Of a DNA stretch of 64,000 bases, positions 1 through 9,882 are shown piece after piece; the first letter of the stretch is position 1, and every line of letters starts with the position of its first letter. The stretch is from Desulfonispora thiosulfatigenes DSM 11270 (lineage in GTDB: Bacteria > Bacillota > Peptococcia > Peptococcales > Desulfonisporaceae), in NCBI RefSeq assembly GCF_900176035.1, contig NZ_FWWT01000013.1, forward strand, positions 107,781 to 171,780, written 5' to 3'. Under the pieces are notes generated by a model, which made no database searches, was not told where the DNA came from, and worked only from the letters and a program-made list of their open reading frames with translations. A program made the translations under genes and the position numbers.

Positions 1-366
1 ACCTGCTAAAATAATAAAAACTATAAATAAATACTGCAGGATAAAGGTGAAAAATGTCAGGTACTGTTGATTTCTTAAATTATACGTAATTAAAAATATT
101 ACTACCATCAGCACTAAGAGACACGTGTGAGTTAAAATAATACCTTTTTTCCAATTTGTTTGGATAAAAGTATCACTAGGTACAATAAATAGAAAATAGA
201 GTATCACACTAGTATGTACAAAAACTGCTATAATTGTGGAATAATAAATTCTTTTAATATTTTCCTTTACACTATCATGTAAAATACTATTATTATTATG
301 AATTAACTCTAATATTAAATCCTTAAAGACATTAATCTTATGACTATACTTGACCTCTTTCAGCAT
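1..366 (-). CDS. Membrane protein, N-terminal part only (runs off the window)
   Basis: An open frame runs from an ATG at 366 to the window edge without a stop, giving 122 residues of an incomplete protein. A GGTGG ribosome binding site precedes the ATG. After a charged stretch of about 40 residues (start MLKEVKYSHK) there are three hydrophobic segments at roughly residues 42-62, 76-95 and 103-122. I do not recognise the family. A short cytosolic head followed by a membrane block is common in sensor proteins with a later output domain such as GGDEF, and the next gene is an EAL-HDOD protein, but the C-terminal part lies outside the window, so that idea is only inference. Confidence 0.6.
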   Translation of the reverse strand, partial: MLKEVKYSHKINVFKDLILELIHNNNSILHDSVKENIKRIYYSTIIAVFVHTSVILYFLFIVPSDTFIQTNWKKGIILTHTCLLVLMVVIFLITYNLRNQQYLTFFTFILQYLFIVFIILAG

Positions 367-401
367 ATTATCACCACCTTATATATTCATTTAATTATAA
401 C

Positions 402-1613
402 CTACGCCTCTCTTGTCAAGGAATCATAACATAGTAAAGAATTTATATATAAATTTACTAAATCTTCACTACTTATTTTAAGTTTCTGCATTTCATGAAC
501 AATATCTTCTAAACTCCCTTTTTCATAACATAGAATTATTTTATAAACATCTGCCAATTCACCAGTTTGATCTATTAAAGCTTCTTGTACTGCTTTTGGA
601 GGCATAATTTCTACTAAAATCTCTCCAAGTGGTCTTTGTAAAATAACATCTATTAAAGAAAAAAGACCTACTAAAAAAAGATCATTTGCTTTTTGTTTAT
701 AATTAACCTTTTCTGCTATTAACTCGCCAAAGCTCGCTCTTATTAATGAACTTTTGACCAATTCATTAGGCTTATTATCTCCCAATCCCTTAAGAGCCAT
801 CAAATTAACCCATTTTCTAACTTCTTTTTCCCCTAAAATAACTAAGGCTTGTTTAACAGACGTAACTGATTTATACGCAAATGCTGCTGAATTAATTATT
901 CTTAAAAGATTATATGTTAAAGCTAAATCACGTGAAATCAAAGTAGAAAGTTTCTCAAAATTAATCTCATTTTTATTTACTTCATTCATTAATTGTAAAT
1001 AAGTAAGTTTTAAAGGTGATAAACCACTCGAAGTCATAATTTCCGGCTTTTGAAAAAAGTATCCTTGAAATAATGAAAACCCTAAATTTTTAGCATATTC
1101 AAATTCTTCTCTAGTTTCTACCTTTTCTGCTAAAAATTCAATATTGAAGCTTTTTAATTTACTAATCATTTTTTCTATTTCTACTCTTTTTGTCTCACGG
1201 AAGTCAACTTTGATAATATCTGTTATTTTAATTAAAGGTCTATATTCTTCTCGGCACACAAAATCGTCAAGAGCTAATGTATATCCTTTTTGCTTTAGCT
1301 CAATACATTTGCATATTATTTCTTCATCTAATTTAACTGTTTCTAATATTTCAACTACTAGATACTCCTTACTAAATAAGGTTGCTATTTCATCCTTAAT
1401 CAACTTATCCGTAAAATTAATAAAGGCAGGTTTGTTATTAGTTAAAACTTCTATCCCAAAGGTTTGAAAAGTATCAATCATAACCCTGGCCGAGGCCGTA
1501 TCCCCCGAAGTATCACTGAACCTATTCACATCCCCACTTCTATATAGCATTTCATAGGCATACACCTTTTCATCCAGGTCAAAAATAGGCTGTCTGGCTA
1601 AAAAAACATTCAT
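402..1613 (-). CDS. EAL-HDOD domain signalling protein (YuxH-like)
   Basis: This 403-residue protein joins a c-di-GMP phosphodiesterase-type EAL domain (about residues 1-195) to an HDOD domain (about 200-395). The EAL signature is altered: EMLYR at 21-25 replaces E-A/V-L-x-R. Other core positions remain, namely EILET at 88-92, DDF at 116-118, KVDF at 135-138 and QGYFFQKP at 183-190. The GTG that normally follows DDF is absent, so catalytic activity is doubtful and a binding or scaffold role is possible, as in other YuxH-type proteins. The HDOD part contains the helical core around LRIINSAAFAY. The gene ends in TAG. It lies about 270 bp downstream of a broken histidine kinase gene on the same strand. 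Confidence 0.85.
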   Translation of the reverse strand: MNVFLARQPIFDLDEKVYAYEMLYRSGDVNRFSDTSGDTASARVMIDTFQTFGIEVLTNNKPAFINFTDKLIKDEIATLFSKEYLVVEILETVKLDEEIICKCIELKQKGYTLALDDFVCREEYRPLIKITDIIKVDFRETKRVEIEKMISKLKSFNIEFLAEKVETREEFEYAKNLGFSLFQGYFFQKPEIMTSSGLSPLKLTYLQLMNEVNKNEINFEKLSTLISRDLALTYNLLRIINSAAFAYKSVTSVKQALVILGEKEVRKWVNLMALKGLGDNKPNELVKSSLIRASFGELIAEKVNYKQKANDLFLVGLFSLIDVILQRPLGEILVEIMPPKAVQEALIDQTGELADVYKIILCYEKGSLEDIVHEMQKLKISSEDLVNLYINSLLCYDSLTREA

Positions 1614-1881
1614 TACTCAACAACTACCTTTCTTTTTAACGGTTTCGGGATCAGCATACCTTCTAGTCAAAATCCTGGAAAAAACAATTTTGAATCTTCT
1701 GCCTAATAAACATAAATGACCCTAAAAAATTCCGAGAACTATCCAACCATAAGTATATATAATTATTTCCAAATACTAAAATTAGCTTTAACCTACACAC
1801 AAAGAATACCAAACCATTAAAACCCGATTTGGTAATATTATATGACGTATTCTTAAATTTGCTCCCTCTTTGAAGTTAAAG

Positions 1882-3039
1882 CTACTTGTTTCCATTATCA
1901 GCAAAAATATCGTTCCTTTTAACATTTGAAAGTCGAAAAGTAAAGGTTGTGCCTAATCTTTTTTCCGTTGAAAATGAAACTTCCCCTGCTAAGTATTTTT
2001 CCCCTAATAATTTCATGCTATAAGTACCAATGCCTTGCCCTTTTTCTTTGGTAGAAAATGACCGTTTAAAAATTTGTAATTGTATGTCCCGAGATATATA
2101 TTGACAATTATGAACTTTAAAAATTATATCATTTAATTCACTTAAAACTTCTATTGTTACTGGTTCATCATCTGATGCTTCAACTGCATTCTTGACCATA
2201 TTATTTAAAACCCGTCTAACTAAAATGATATCACTTTTGACCTATAATTCTTCTGTACAATTAAAATTAATCGGACAATTAATATCTTCATTTTTTAAAT
2301 ATTGCTTGACTAAGCCTTCAATTACATCCTTCACAGAAAAAAGAGTGCTTTTTATTTCTAATTTACCACTTTCAGCAGCAAAGATATCTTGATAATTCTT
2401 AACTTCATCAACTAAAATATCTAAGGTTTCACTTGCACATTCGGCTAATTCCATAGTATCTTTTCTATATCCATTGTTTACTATTACGTCTAAAAGACCT
2501 TTAGCAGCACCTGAAGTATTTAATAAATCATGAAAAAATATTTTCTCCATTGCACTTTTTCTTTTTTCTGTACTAATATCTCGTACTGTAAATAAAATAT
2601 GCTCACTATTAGAAATATAAGCAGGAGACGCATAAACCTCAAGTTCATGATGCACAATTTCGTTTTTACTTTTTGTTTCTAGTAAACACTCTTTAGTTAT
2701 GGCAATTTTTTTCTTTTGGCATTCTAGTATAGCAAGTAAAGCACCACATACACTACAAGATTCTGTTGTTCCACAGCCCCCAGGTAGTTTATCTGCATGT
2801 TTACATTTTAAAATTTCTCCAAAACGCAATCCTAAAATTCTTTTTTGTTCGGGAAAATTTAGCAACTTCAAAAAACTCTGATTAGAATATATTATCTGTC
2901 TTTGCTTATTAATTATTAATAATATGTATGGCATTATATTAAATAAACTCGGTATCATATTCTCATTTATTATTAACTCTGCCTGTTTATAAATTTCTTC
3001 GTCCACTAAACGCTCTGCTGATGCAAATTGTGTCTGCAC
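1882..3039 (-). pseudogene. PAS sensor histidine kinase interrupted by an in-frame TAG
   Basis: Two open stretches, 2242-3039 and 1882-2199, are in the same frame and separated by one TAG at 2242-2244 plus 14 sense codons. Read through, they make one kinase of about 385 residues. The N-terminal part has a PAS domain (about 30-160) with a Cys-rich motif (CKHA, then GGCGTTESCSVCGA). Next comes a HisKA-like helix with FHDLLNTSG as the phospho-acceptor motif. The ATPase domain after the TAG contains the N-box NMVKNAVEAS and the G-box GQGIGTYS. The start is GTG at 3039 with an AAGGGG site 7 bp upstream, 18 bp after the response regulator gene. TAG is an ordinary stop here (the neighbouring EAL gene and this gene end in it), so a nonsense mutation or sequence error is likelier than recoding. 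Confidence 0.8.
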
Positions 3040-3057
3040 TACCCCACCCCTTAAAAC

Positions 3058-3654
3058 TTACTTGAAAATCTGGTAAGCCTTAAAAAACTTTTCTGCATGC
3101 TCCTCATTTTCTAAGGCTAAATATGTTTTGCTTAACCAAAAGTAAATCTCAGCATTTTCTGGTTCAATGGCTAGTAAATTCTTGAGACATTCCAGGGCAT
3201 TATTAAACTTACCTTCATTAAACATGCTAATTGCATTTTCTAAATTAGACTGTACCTTTTCTTGATTATGAATCTTTTGCCCTTTTGTTTCTTCCCCTTT
3301 TAGTGCGAGATCCTCCATTAACCTTTTATACTTTTGCAGGGTAAATGGTTTTTGTAGATAACTAACCACTCCCAGGTTAGTACAATCTAATGCATTTTTC
3401 ACAGTGGCATAAGCTGTTACAATTACAACGGGTGTTGAAATACCCTTTCCCCTCAACCATTGCAGAACAGATGTGCCACTCATAAAAGGCATTTTTATAT
3501 CTAAAAATATAATATCATATGTATTTTTTTCCAATAACTCCATAGCCTTTTTGCCTTTACCTGCCACTTCTACTAGATAATTCTCACTTTCTAAGCACTT
3601 AGAAATTAATAATCTATGTGCTTTTGTATCATCAACAACTAAAGCCTTTTTCAC
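3058..3654 (-). CDS. Response regulator with C-terminal TPR repeats
   Basis: This 198-residue protein begins with a CheY-like receiver domain (residues 1-115). The acidic pair D8/D9, the phospho-acceptor D52 (in FLDIKMP), T80 and K102 (in LQKPF) are all visible, so it should be phosphorylated. There is no DNA-binding domain. The C-terminal 65 residues look like one or two tetratricopeptide repeats (ALECLKNLLAIEPENAEIYF), suggesting output by protein contact. The start is a GTG at 3654 behind AAGGTGGG. The gene is immediately upstream of the interrupted PAS kinase on the same strand, so the two probably form a two-component pair; the kinase partner may now be non-functional. Confidence 0.85.
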   Translation of the reverse strand: MKKALVVDDTKAHRLLISKCLESENYLVEVAGKGKKAMELLEKNTYDIIFLDIKMPFMSGTSVLQWLRGKGISTPVVIVTAYATVKNALDCTNLGVVSYLQKPFTLQKYKRLMEDLALKGEETKGQKIHNQEKVQSNLENAISMFNEGKFNNALECLKNLLAIEPENAEIYFWLSKTYLALENEEHAEKFFKAYQIFK

Positions 3655-3740
3655 TTTATACCCACCTTAAAACCCGGAAATTGTATTCACTTAAATATAT
3701 TACATTACTTAACCAAAATTAACAATATTATGTTAAACGT

Positions 3741-5426
3741 TTAATACTTAAATCTCTTAACCATACCTAGCATATCATCAGATAATTTTGCTAAGGTTTC
3801 ACTTAAACCTGCTACCTCATTTATTGACGCTGTTTGTTCTTCCACCGATGCTGAGGCTTCCTGAGTTCCAGCAGCATTTTCCTCAGATATTGAAGATAAG
3901 GTCTGAATCAAACCCACAATTTCTTCTTTCTTTATTTCCATATGCTTTCCTGTTTGACCAATATCCATAATCAGCTTATTTACATTTTCAATTGCATGTG
4001 CTATTGCATCAAATTTTTCATTGGTTAAATAAATACTATCTGTTTGCTTTTGTACAATTTCACCCACCTCGTCCATGGTATGCACAGAACCCTTTGTTAA
4101 TACGATTAACTCTTGAATTATTTCATCTATTTCTATTGTAAATTTATTAGATTGTTCCGCTAATTGTCTAATCTCCTCTGCCACTACTGCAAACCCCCTG
4201 CCTGCTTCGCCTGCCCTAGCAGCTTCAATCGCAGCATTTAAAGCTAATAAATTAGTTTGCTTGGCTATATTTTTAATCATCTTACTGGCGTTATTTACCC
4301 TTCCAGCAGATTCATAAGTATTTACAATAACTCCTTGTACTTCTCCCGCTTTTTCATTACTCTGTTCTGTTTTTTCAATCAAATCTTGGATAATTTTAAG
4401 CCCCTCATTTTTCAGACCAGTAATTTCATTAGAAAACTTCCCTAATTCTTCAATACCTTCTTGAGTATGAACAATTCTTTCGCCCAAATCTTCAATATGT
4501 AGGACTCCCTGTTCAGTATCATTAGCTAAATCGCTTGCCCCCGCAGCAATGTCCTCTATAACTTTAGACATTTCTTCTGATGCCTTGGAAGACTGACCAC
4601 TCGTTGCCTTTAATTCTTCTGCGGCTCCAGAAACCTTATTCGACATATCTGCAACCTCTGCTATAATTTTCTGTATTTTTGCCAGAAAGTCATTGGAACT
4701 TCTCGCCATATCACCAATTTCATCTTTAGTTGTAATATCAAACTTTATAGTTAAATCGCCTTCATTTGTAGCTAAACCTTCTGCAAGATTAGTTAATCTT
4801 CTCATTCTAAACACCAATATAACAAATGTTGCTAAAATTATTAAAAGCAACAAAATTAACATAACTGCACCTTGAAAAAATGCACTCTGTGTACGTTTGA
4901 TTTCTGATTTAGTTTCACTTGCAGTTCGCTCATTCATAGTATTTATAAATTCAGCTGTTAAATCAGTAATTTCAGCTTTATGTACATCATAATTATCATC
5001 AAACATCAATATCCGTGCCTGCTCTAAATTACCTTCTGCAACCTTTTTCATTGCATCTTCTTCTATGTTAACTAAAGAATTGGATTTTTCTTGAGCCTTA
5101 CGTAACAAATCTAATTCTGCCTTTGGCACATTTAATTCTGTTAATCTCGCAATTAGACTTTCTCTAGTTTTAGTCTCTTTAACTTCTCTCCAATAATTAT
5201 CATAGTATTTCTGCTCACCAAATTGAGTATACCTTCTAGCCTGATTTGTTAGATAGTCTGATGTTGCTTTTAGATCTTGCCCTAATTGATAGACTTCTAT
5301 CTGCTGGGTACTAGCTTTTCTTTCATTTTCTAGCTCTTGATTTAATTGCATTAAGGTTATAAAGTTTGCTGCTACTAAAATCATTAAAATAATTCCGGTT
5401 ACTTGTAACATTTTCCTGATTTTCAT
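3741..5426 (-). CDS. Methyl-accepting chemotaxis protein (4-helix sensor type)
   Basis: A 561-residue chemoreceptor. It has a transmembrane helix at about 8-27, a periplasm-facing helical sensor region, a second transmembrane helix at about 183-207, a HAMP domain (about 208-260) and the long cytoplasmic coiled-coil signalling domain. The hairpin tip, which contacts CheA and CheW, reads [20 protein letters not shown]. It lacks the extra segment (EGKVV) flanking the tip that the three other receptors in this window share, so it belongs to a different signalling length class. The ligand is unknown. The 5' leader contains two perfect hairpins (5447-5468 and 5474-5511), described separately. Confidence 0.92.
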   Translation of the reverse strand: MKIRKMLQVTGIILMILVAANFITLMQLNQELENERKASTQQIEVYQLGQDLKATSDYLTNQARRYTQFGEQKYYDNYWREVKETKTRESLIARLTELNVPKAELDLLRKAQEKSNSLVNIEEDAMKKVAEGNLEQARILMFDDNYDVHKAEITDLTAEFINTMNERTASETKSEIKRTQSAFFQGAVMLILLLLIILATFVILVFRMRRLTNLAEGLATNEGDLTIKFDITTKDEIGDMARSSNDFLAKIQKIIAEVADMSNKVSGAAEELKATSGQSSKASEEMSKVIEDIAAGASDLANDTEQGVLHIEDLGERIVHTQEGIEELGKFSNEITGLKNEGLKIIQDLIEKTEQSNEKAGEVQGVIVNTYESAGRVNNASKMIKNIAKQTNLLALNAAIEAARAGEAGRGFAVVAEEIRQLAEQSNKFTIEIDEIIQELIVLTKGSVHTMDEVGEIVQKQTDSIYLTNEKFDAIAHAIENVNKLIMDIGQTGKHMEIKKEEIVGLIQTLSSISEENAAGTQEASASVEEQTASINEVAGLSETLAKLSDDMLGMVKRFKY

Positions 5427-5446
5427 CTAGACAACCCCTCGTATTT

Positions 5447-5511
5447 GCAAAGTATCTTATAACTTTGCCATTTTAGTTACTTCTTGCTAATCATACATTA
5501 AGAAGTAACTA
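5447..5511 (-). other. Two consecutive hairpins in the chemoreceptor leader
   Basis: Upstream of the receptor start at 5426 there are two perfect inverted repeats. A 12-bp repeat (TAGTTACTTCTT at 5474-5485, complement at 5500-5511) encloses a 14-nt loop. A 7-bp repeat (GCAAAGT at 5447-5453, complement at 5462-5468) encloses 8 nt. Neither is followed by a U-tract on the minus strand, so they are not plain terminators. They may be a regulatory leader or a protein-binding site. No known riboswitch class is recognised. Confidence 0.45.
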
Positions 5512-5670
5512 ATAGAAAATTACAAAGACTCTATATAGAGTAATATCTCTATATTATAAAAACTATGTACCGGGTTAATCTTATTAATACTCACTTTAAC
5601 TTTAATTTTCATTCAAATACAAGACTTATGCAATATTACCCATTAATTTAAGTATCAAGCTCGTACAACA

Positions 5671-5769
5671 AAAAAACCTCAAGGAATTATTTAATAGACA
5701 TTCCCTAAAGTCATCAGCTTTAAATAAAATCTGTAACTAAAAGGTCAGGCTTATAAATTTCCTCGAGGA
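5671..5769 (-). terminator. Long-loop terminator or structured RNA downstream of ctc
   Basis: On the minus strand CCTCGAGGAA (5760-5769 region) can pair with TTCCTTGAGG (5677-5686), which is followed directly by a seven-T tract. The roughly 70-nt interior holds a further small hairpin (AAAG...CTTT around 5707-5721). The form resembles a terminator with a large structured loop, or the 3' end of a small RNA, just after the L25 stop codon. I cannot assign it to a known family. Confidence 0.5.
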
Positions 5770-5784
5770 TTGTTTTAAAAACTA

Positions 5785-6378
5785 TTATTTACCTTCTTCT
5801 TCTCCATCTACTTCTTCCTCGGCAGCTCCAACTCTTGCCGGTACTAAAGTAGCCACTATGTTATCTGCTGCAGTTAAAACTTCAACTCCTGCAATTGCTG
5901 TTAAGGCAGAAATACTAATTCCATCATCTAATTTTAAATCAGAAACATCAGCAGTCATTGCTTCAGGCATGTTATCAGGTAAACATTCTACTTCTACCTC
6001 CCAGATATGTTGTTGCAAAGTTCCACCCTTTTTAAGTCCTTCAGGTTCTCCTTCTAATCTTACTGGAACGATAGTCTTAATTAATTCTTTTAAATTAACC
6101 TTTAAAAAATCCAAATGTAATAATTGTTTGCTAACCGGACTATTTTGCACTTCTCTTATCATTACCTTGTATTCATCATTATTAACCTTTAAATTGACTA
6201 ACTGGCTCGTACCATTTTCTTGTAATATCTTTGATATATCCTTACTCTCTACAAATAGTAACTGATTATCAATATCCTGACCATAAACTACTGCAGGTAC
6301 CTTGCCCTCACTAGCTGCCTTATTTCTTAATCCCTTACCTTTGTGCTCACGCACCTGTGCATTTAAACTAATATTCAT
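5785..6378 (-). CDS. ctc: 50S ribosomal protein L25, Ctc (general stress) form
   Basis: This 197-residue protein matches the two-domain Ctc/TL5 form of L25, which binds 5S rRNA. The N-terminal L25 domain (about 1-92) starts with ISLNAQVREHKGKGLRNK and includes PAVVYGQD. The C-terminal beta domain (about 95-185) contains VPVRLEGEPEGLKKGG. The tail is acidic (EEEVDGEEEGK), as is usual. A CTAGGAGG site lies before the ATG. The gene stands alone, with a large-loop terminator-like structure after it. Confidence 0.95.
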   Translation of the reverse strand: MNISLNAQVREHKGKGLRNKAASEGKVPAVVYGQDIDNQLLFVESKDISKILQENGTSQLVNLKVNNDEYKVMIREVQNSPVSKQLLHLDFLKVNLKELIKTIVPVRLEGEPEGLKKGGTLQQHIWEVEVECLPDNMPEAMTADVSDLKLDDGISISALTAIAGVEVLTAADNIVATLVPARVGAAEEEVDGEEEGK

Positions 6379-6618
6379 ATTTTTAAACCTCCTAGATTTT
6401 ATATTTATGTAATCCTAATACTATCATACCAGACTTTAGGAAATTATGCATTTTTATTGACATAAATATAAATATTGGTGAATACTAGCTAGGATATCCT
6501 GTTATTTATTTTTTTAGTCGTTATGTAATAAAAAACCTTCATCATATATTATAAATTAATATATAATGCTCCTTTTGGAATAATACTAATATTATTTGAA
6601 AAAAGGGGGGCAAAATTT

Positions 6619-7170
6619 ATGTCTAATATTATGGAAGTATTTAAAGAAGTTATTGATGATTATGCTAAAAAACCAGAAGACAAAAATCCTATGCATATAG
6701 GAGAAGTGACAAGTCTATGGATTTATCTAGCTATGTTAGAAGAATCTAATAGATATGTAGAAATGGGACTAAATACAACAAGGGATAAGGAATTAATTGA
6801 ATCCCTGCAAGAAAGTTTTAAGGATTGTGCTAAGCAAATAGGAGAAATCACAAAAATATTTAAGGCTGAAGGCATTCCTATGCCACCTACATCCGAGGCG
6901 AAAGTTAAATCAGACCCTAATAGCATCCCTATGGGAGTAAAAATGACAGATGATGAAATAGCTAATGGACTATCATTAAAAGCAGTATCAACTTTAATGA
7001 TGTGTGCTACCGGAATGTCTCAATCTGTTAGAAATGATATTGCCCTTATGTGGACAAAAAATCTAGGGATTAGAATGAAATATGGCGCTAAGCTAAAAGT
7101 TCTTATGAAAAAACGGGGTTGGTTAAAGGTTCCTCCATTTTATTGTCCTCCAGGCACACCACATAATTAG
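6619..7170 (+). CDS. DUF3231 family protein
   Basis: The 183-residue product resembles the DUF3231 family of Firmicutes, short helical proteins that usually occur as one or two copies of a ferritin-like bundle. Here there is a single copy. The recognisable points are the MHIGEVTSLWIYL segment near the N terminus and the terminal motif VPPFYCPPGTPHN, close to the PPFYPPG ending seen in the family. There is no signal peptide. The ribosome binding site is a strong AAGGGGGG. The gene is monocistronic, lying between divergent ctc and the convergent recR operon, with a hairpin after the stop. Function is unknown; spore or coat association has been suggested for relatives. Confidence 0.8.
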   Translation: MSNIMEVFKEVIDDYAKKPEDKNPMHIGEVTSLWIYLAMLEESNRYVEMGLNTTRDKELIESLQESFKDCAKQIGEITKIFKAEGIPMPPTSEAKVKSDPNSIPMGVKMTDDEIANGLSLKAVSTLMMCATGMSQSVRNDIALMWTKNLGIRMKYGAKLKVLMKKRGWLKVPPFYCPPGTPHN

Positions 7171-7180
7171 ATTTTAAAAA

Positions 7181-7203
7181 GCTGCTCATCAAAAATGAGC
7201 AGC
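7181..7203 (+). terminator. Hairpin after the DUF3231 gene
   Basis: GCTGCTCAT at 7181-7189 pairs with ATGAGCAGC at 7195-7203 around a CAAAA loop. The following bases are T/A-rich but lack a strict T tract. Confidence 0.6.
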
Positions 7204-7277
7204 TAATTTATATATAATATTTTACCAAAAAACCATGTATTAATAAAACTATACTTTACAGCAGTAAACCCTATGTA

Positions 7278-7877
7278 TCATATTTCTACGCGCCCTGCAA
7301 AGGCTCTTGTTAAGGTTACTTCATCGGCATACTCAATATCCCCACCAACTGGAATTCCTTGAGCTATGCGTGTAACCCTAATTCCTAGAGGTTTGATTAA
7401 TTTTGCTAAGTACATCGCTGTTGCTTCTCCCTCGACACTAGAGTTCGTAGCTAAAATAACCTCTTTTACGATATCATCTTGCAGGCGATTTAATAATTCT
7501 TTTACTCGTAATTGATCAGGACCGATCCCCTCCATCGGAGATATAGCACCATGTAAGACATGATATAATCCTTTAAAATCTTTCGTGCGTTCTAAAGCTA
7601 CAACGTCTCTTGGGTCTTCTACTACACAAATAATAGAATTATCCCGATTCGTATTTTTGCACACATGACAAGGATCAATATCTGTCATATTAAAACAAGT
7701 AGAGCAATATCTTACCTTTTCCTTGGCATTTACTAAGGCCCTCGCCAATTGATAGGCATCTTCTTTTCTTCCTCTAATAATGTGAAAAGCTAAGCGCTGG
7801 GCTGTTTTAGGTCCAATCCCAGGTAGTTTTGCAAATTCTTCTATTAATTTAGCAACAGCATCAGCATAGTAAAGCAT
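7278..7877 (-). CDS. recR: Recombination protein RecR
   Basis: A 199-residue RecR, the usual length. It contains the helix-hairpin-helix motif ([15 protein letters not shown]), the four-cysteine zinc motif (CSTC and CHVC), the Toprim domain ([15 protein letters not shown]) and a Walker-like C-terminal part. RecR works with RecO and RecF in loading RecA at gaps. The ATG directly abuts the stop codon of ybaB, so the two are translationally close. The order dnaX-ybaB-recR is conserved in Firmicutes and supports the call. Confidence 0.97.
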   Translation of the reverse strand: MLYYADAVAKLIEEFAKLPGIGPKTAQRLAFHIIRGRKEDAYQLARALVNAKEKVRYCSTCFNMTDIDPCHVCKNTNRDNSIICVVEDPRDVVALERTKDFKGLYHVLHGAISPMEGIGPDQLRVKELLNRLQDDIVKEVILATNSSVEGEATAMYLAKLIKPLGIRVTRIAQGIPVGGDIEYADEVTLTRAFAGRVEI

Positions 7878-8204
7878 TTAGAACATTCCTGGCATACCTG
7901 GAATGTTCATTTTCCCAGTAACTTTAGCCATTTCACTAGCAACCATTTCCTGAGCATTTCTTAAAGCTTCATTACAAGCAGCCATAATAATGTCTTGTAC
8001 CATTTCAGCATCTTCAGGATCTAAGATTTCTGGATCTATCTTAATTTCTAAAATTTCATTTTTACCATTAGCTACAACTGTTACTGCGCCACCACCAGCA
8101 GTCGCTTCTACTGTTTTTTGTTCTAACTCCTCTTGAACCTTTGCCATTTCTTTTTGCATTTTTTGCACTTGTTTCATCATTTTATTCATATTTCCAAAAC
8201 CCAT
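7878..8204 (-). CDS. ybaB: YbaB/EbfC nucleoid-associated protein
   Basis: A 108-residue DNA-binding protein of the YbaB/EbfC family. The N-terminal [20 protein letters not shown] helix is rich in Met and Lys, followed by the conserved central [18 protein letters not shown] and [15 protein letters not shown] segments. It acts as a small dimeric nucleoid protein. It sits between dnaX and recR in the conserved cluster, with only about a dozen bases separating it from dnaX. Confidence 0.95.
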   Translation of the reverse strand: MGFGNMNKMMKQVQKMQKEMAKVQEELEQKTVEATAGGGAVTVVANGKNEILEIKIDPEILDPEDAEMVQDIIMAACNEALRNAQEMVASEMAKVTGKMNIPGMPGMF

Positions 8205-8215
8205 TATTAATCCCC

Positions 8216-9812
8216 CTAATCTTTTATTTCTACTATATCTTTTCCAAAAATCTCTATTGCTTTATCAATATCTGATTTAGTGGATATTTCTTCTTTAGTA
8301 GTTATTTCTCCTTCTAAAATACAATTTATACTAACCTTCATCCCTAAAATATCTTCGATTGATTTTTGCACTAATTGTTTATTATCTGGCTGATTAATGC
8401 GATCACTATGAAATTTATAGGTCTTTTCAAAGGTTAGAATTAAAACATCTTCTGTTAAATCAAAAGGCTCACCCATCATTAAAAAGGCATGAGTAGTAAC
8501 TTTTTGTTTTTTTACACTTTCTAAAACCTGGGGCCACATTTTTTTAATTTCTTGTAACTGAGGACTTTTTCTTACTATTCTTACCTGTTTTTGCTCTGTT
8601 TGTTGATTCATCTCGCTTGATCTTGATCCTTTTTCCTCAGAACTAGCTATATTTGTTCCTTGAGGACTATGCGTCCTAGGGATAACATTTTCTCTAACTA
8701 CTCTAACCTCTGGTTCATTAAAGGAGCTCGACCTTAAAATAATATCAATTAAACTAGCTTCAACTAAAATCTGGGGTTGACTAGTCCAGCGTAATTCCTT
8801 TTCTACTTCAGTTAATTTAGTCACAATTACCCCAATATACTTTAGGCTTAAGCTACTTGCTTGTTGTTTTATTTTAGGGAGCATTTCTGCACTTAAAGCA
8901 ACTAAATCATCTTGGCTAGAAACCTTAAGTAACATAATATTTCGAAAATGTTCTAATAAATCCCGAATAATTTGTTTAATATCTTTACCTGATTGTAAAT
9001 AATCATTTAAATAAATAATAGCCTTACCTGGTTCTTGCTCTATTAAAGCGTCACTAATATTTATGATTTGTTCTTCACTTAAAGTTCCTAAAACAGTTTC
9101 TACATCACTATCAATAATTTCATTTCCTGCAAAAGCAATACATTGATCTAACAGACTAATAGCATCACGCATTCCACCATCTGCTTTACGGGCAATGGTT
9201 AAAAGAGCACTTTCTGTTATTTCAATTTGCGTTTCTTTAACAATTTCTTCTAAGTGAGTTTTGATTTCTTCTGTTCCAATTTTACGAAAGTCAAACCTTT
9301 GACAACGTGAAAGAATAGTTAAAGGAATTTTTTTGAGGCTCTGTTGTCGCTAAAATAAACATTACATGCTTTGGAGGCTCTTCTAATGTTTTAAGTAGCG
9401 CATTAAAGGCCTCTTGAGTAAGCATATGAACCTCGTCAATAATATATACTTTGCATTTACCTTGGCTTGGAGCAAATTTTACCTTGTCCCTAATGTCTCT
9501 AATTTCATCTATTCCTCTATTAGAGGCAGCATCTATTTCAAAGACATCTAAAAAATTACCTTCATTAATAGCCTGGCAATGACTACATTCATTACAAGGC
9601 TCACCATTATCTAGATTTAGACAGTTAACAGCCTTTGCTAAAACTTTTGCCGAGCTGGTCTTTCCTGTACCCCTAGGCCCACAAAAAAGATATGCATGAG
9701 CTACTTGACCTGTAGTTAAAGCATTTTTTAAAGTTTTACTAACATGAATTTGTCCCACAACATCTTTAAGAGTTTGAGGACGCCAAGTACGATATAAAGC
9801 AGTATAACTCAT
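8216..9812 (-). CDS. dnaX: DNA polymerase III subunit gamma/tau with an internal frame break
   Basis: The gene encodes the clamp-loader ATPase. From ATG 9812 the first frame gives 173 residues with Walker A (GPRGTGKTS), the zinc-binding cysteines ([16 protein letters not shown]), Walker B (IIDEVHM) and the sensor-1 motif ATTEP. It then enters a wrong frame at an A7 tract (T7 at 9328-9334 on the plus strand) and stops. Shifting forward one base restores [18 protein letters not shown] and continues through [13 protein letters not shown] to the C-terminal tau part at 8216, about 530 residues in total. A missing-A correction would repair it. The break lies inside the ATPase domain, unlike known programmed dnaX shifts. 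It could be a sequence error, transcriptional slippage or a mutation. Confidence 0.9.
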
Positions 9813-9882
9813 AGGAACCTTCCTTATTTAATATGATTACTATTTTACCATATTAATCTCATAAAAGAAAAATGTAAGTATA

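Noticed and set aside
754..1467. Open frames antisense to the EAL-HDOD gene
   Set aside because: They lie opposite an intact conserved gene and lack ribosome binding sites; the same applies to other antisense frames in the window.
1796..1850. Terminator after the kinase gene (TACCAAA...TTTGGTA)
   Set aside because: The stem is short with a long loop and no T tract.
2242..2244. Pyrrolysine reading of the TAG in the kinase
   Set aside because: TAG ends neighbouring genes (including the EAL gene and the kinase itself), and no pyl genes are visible; kept only as a remote possibility.
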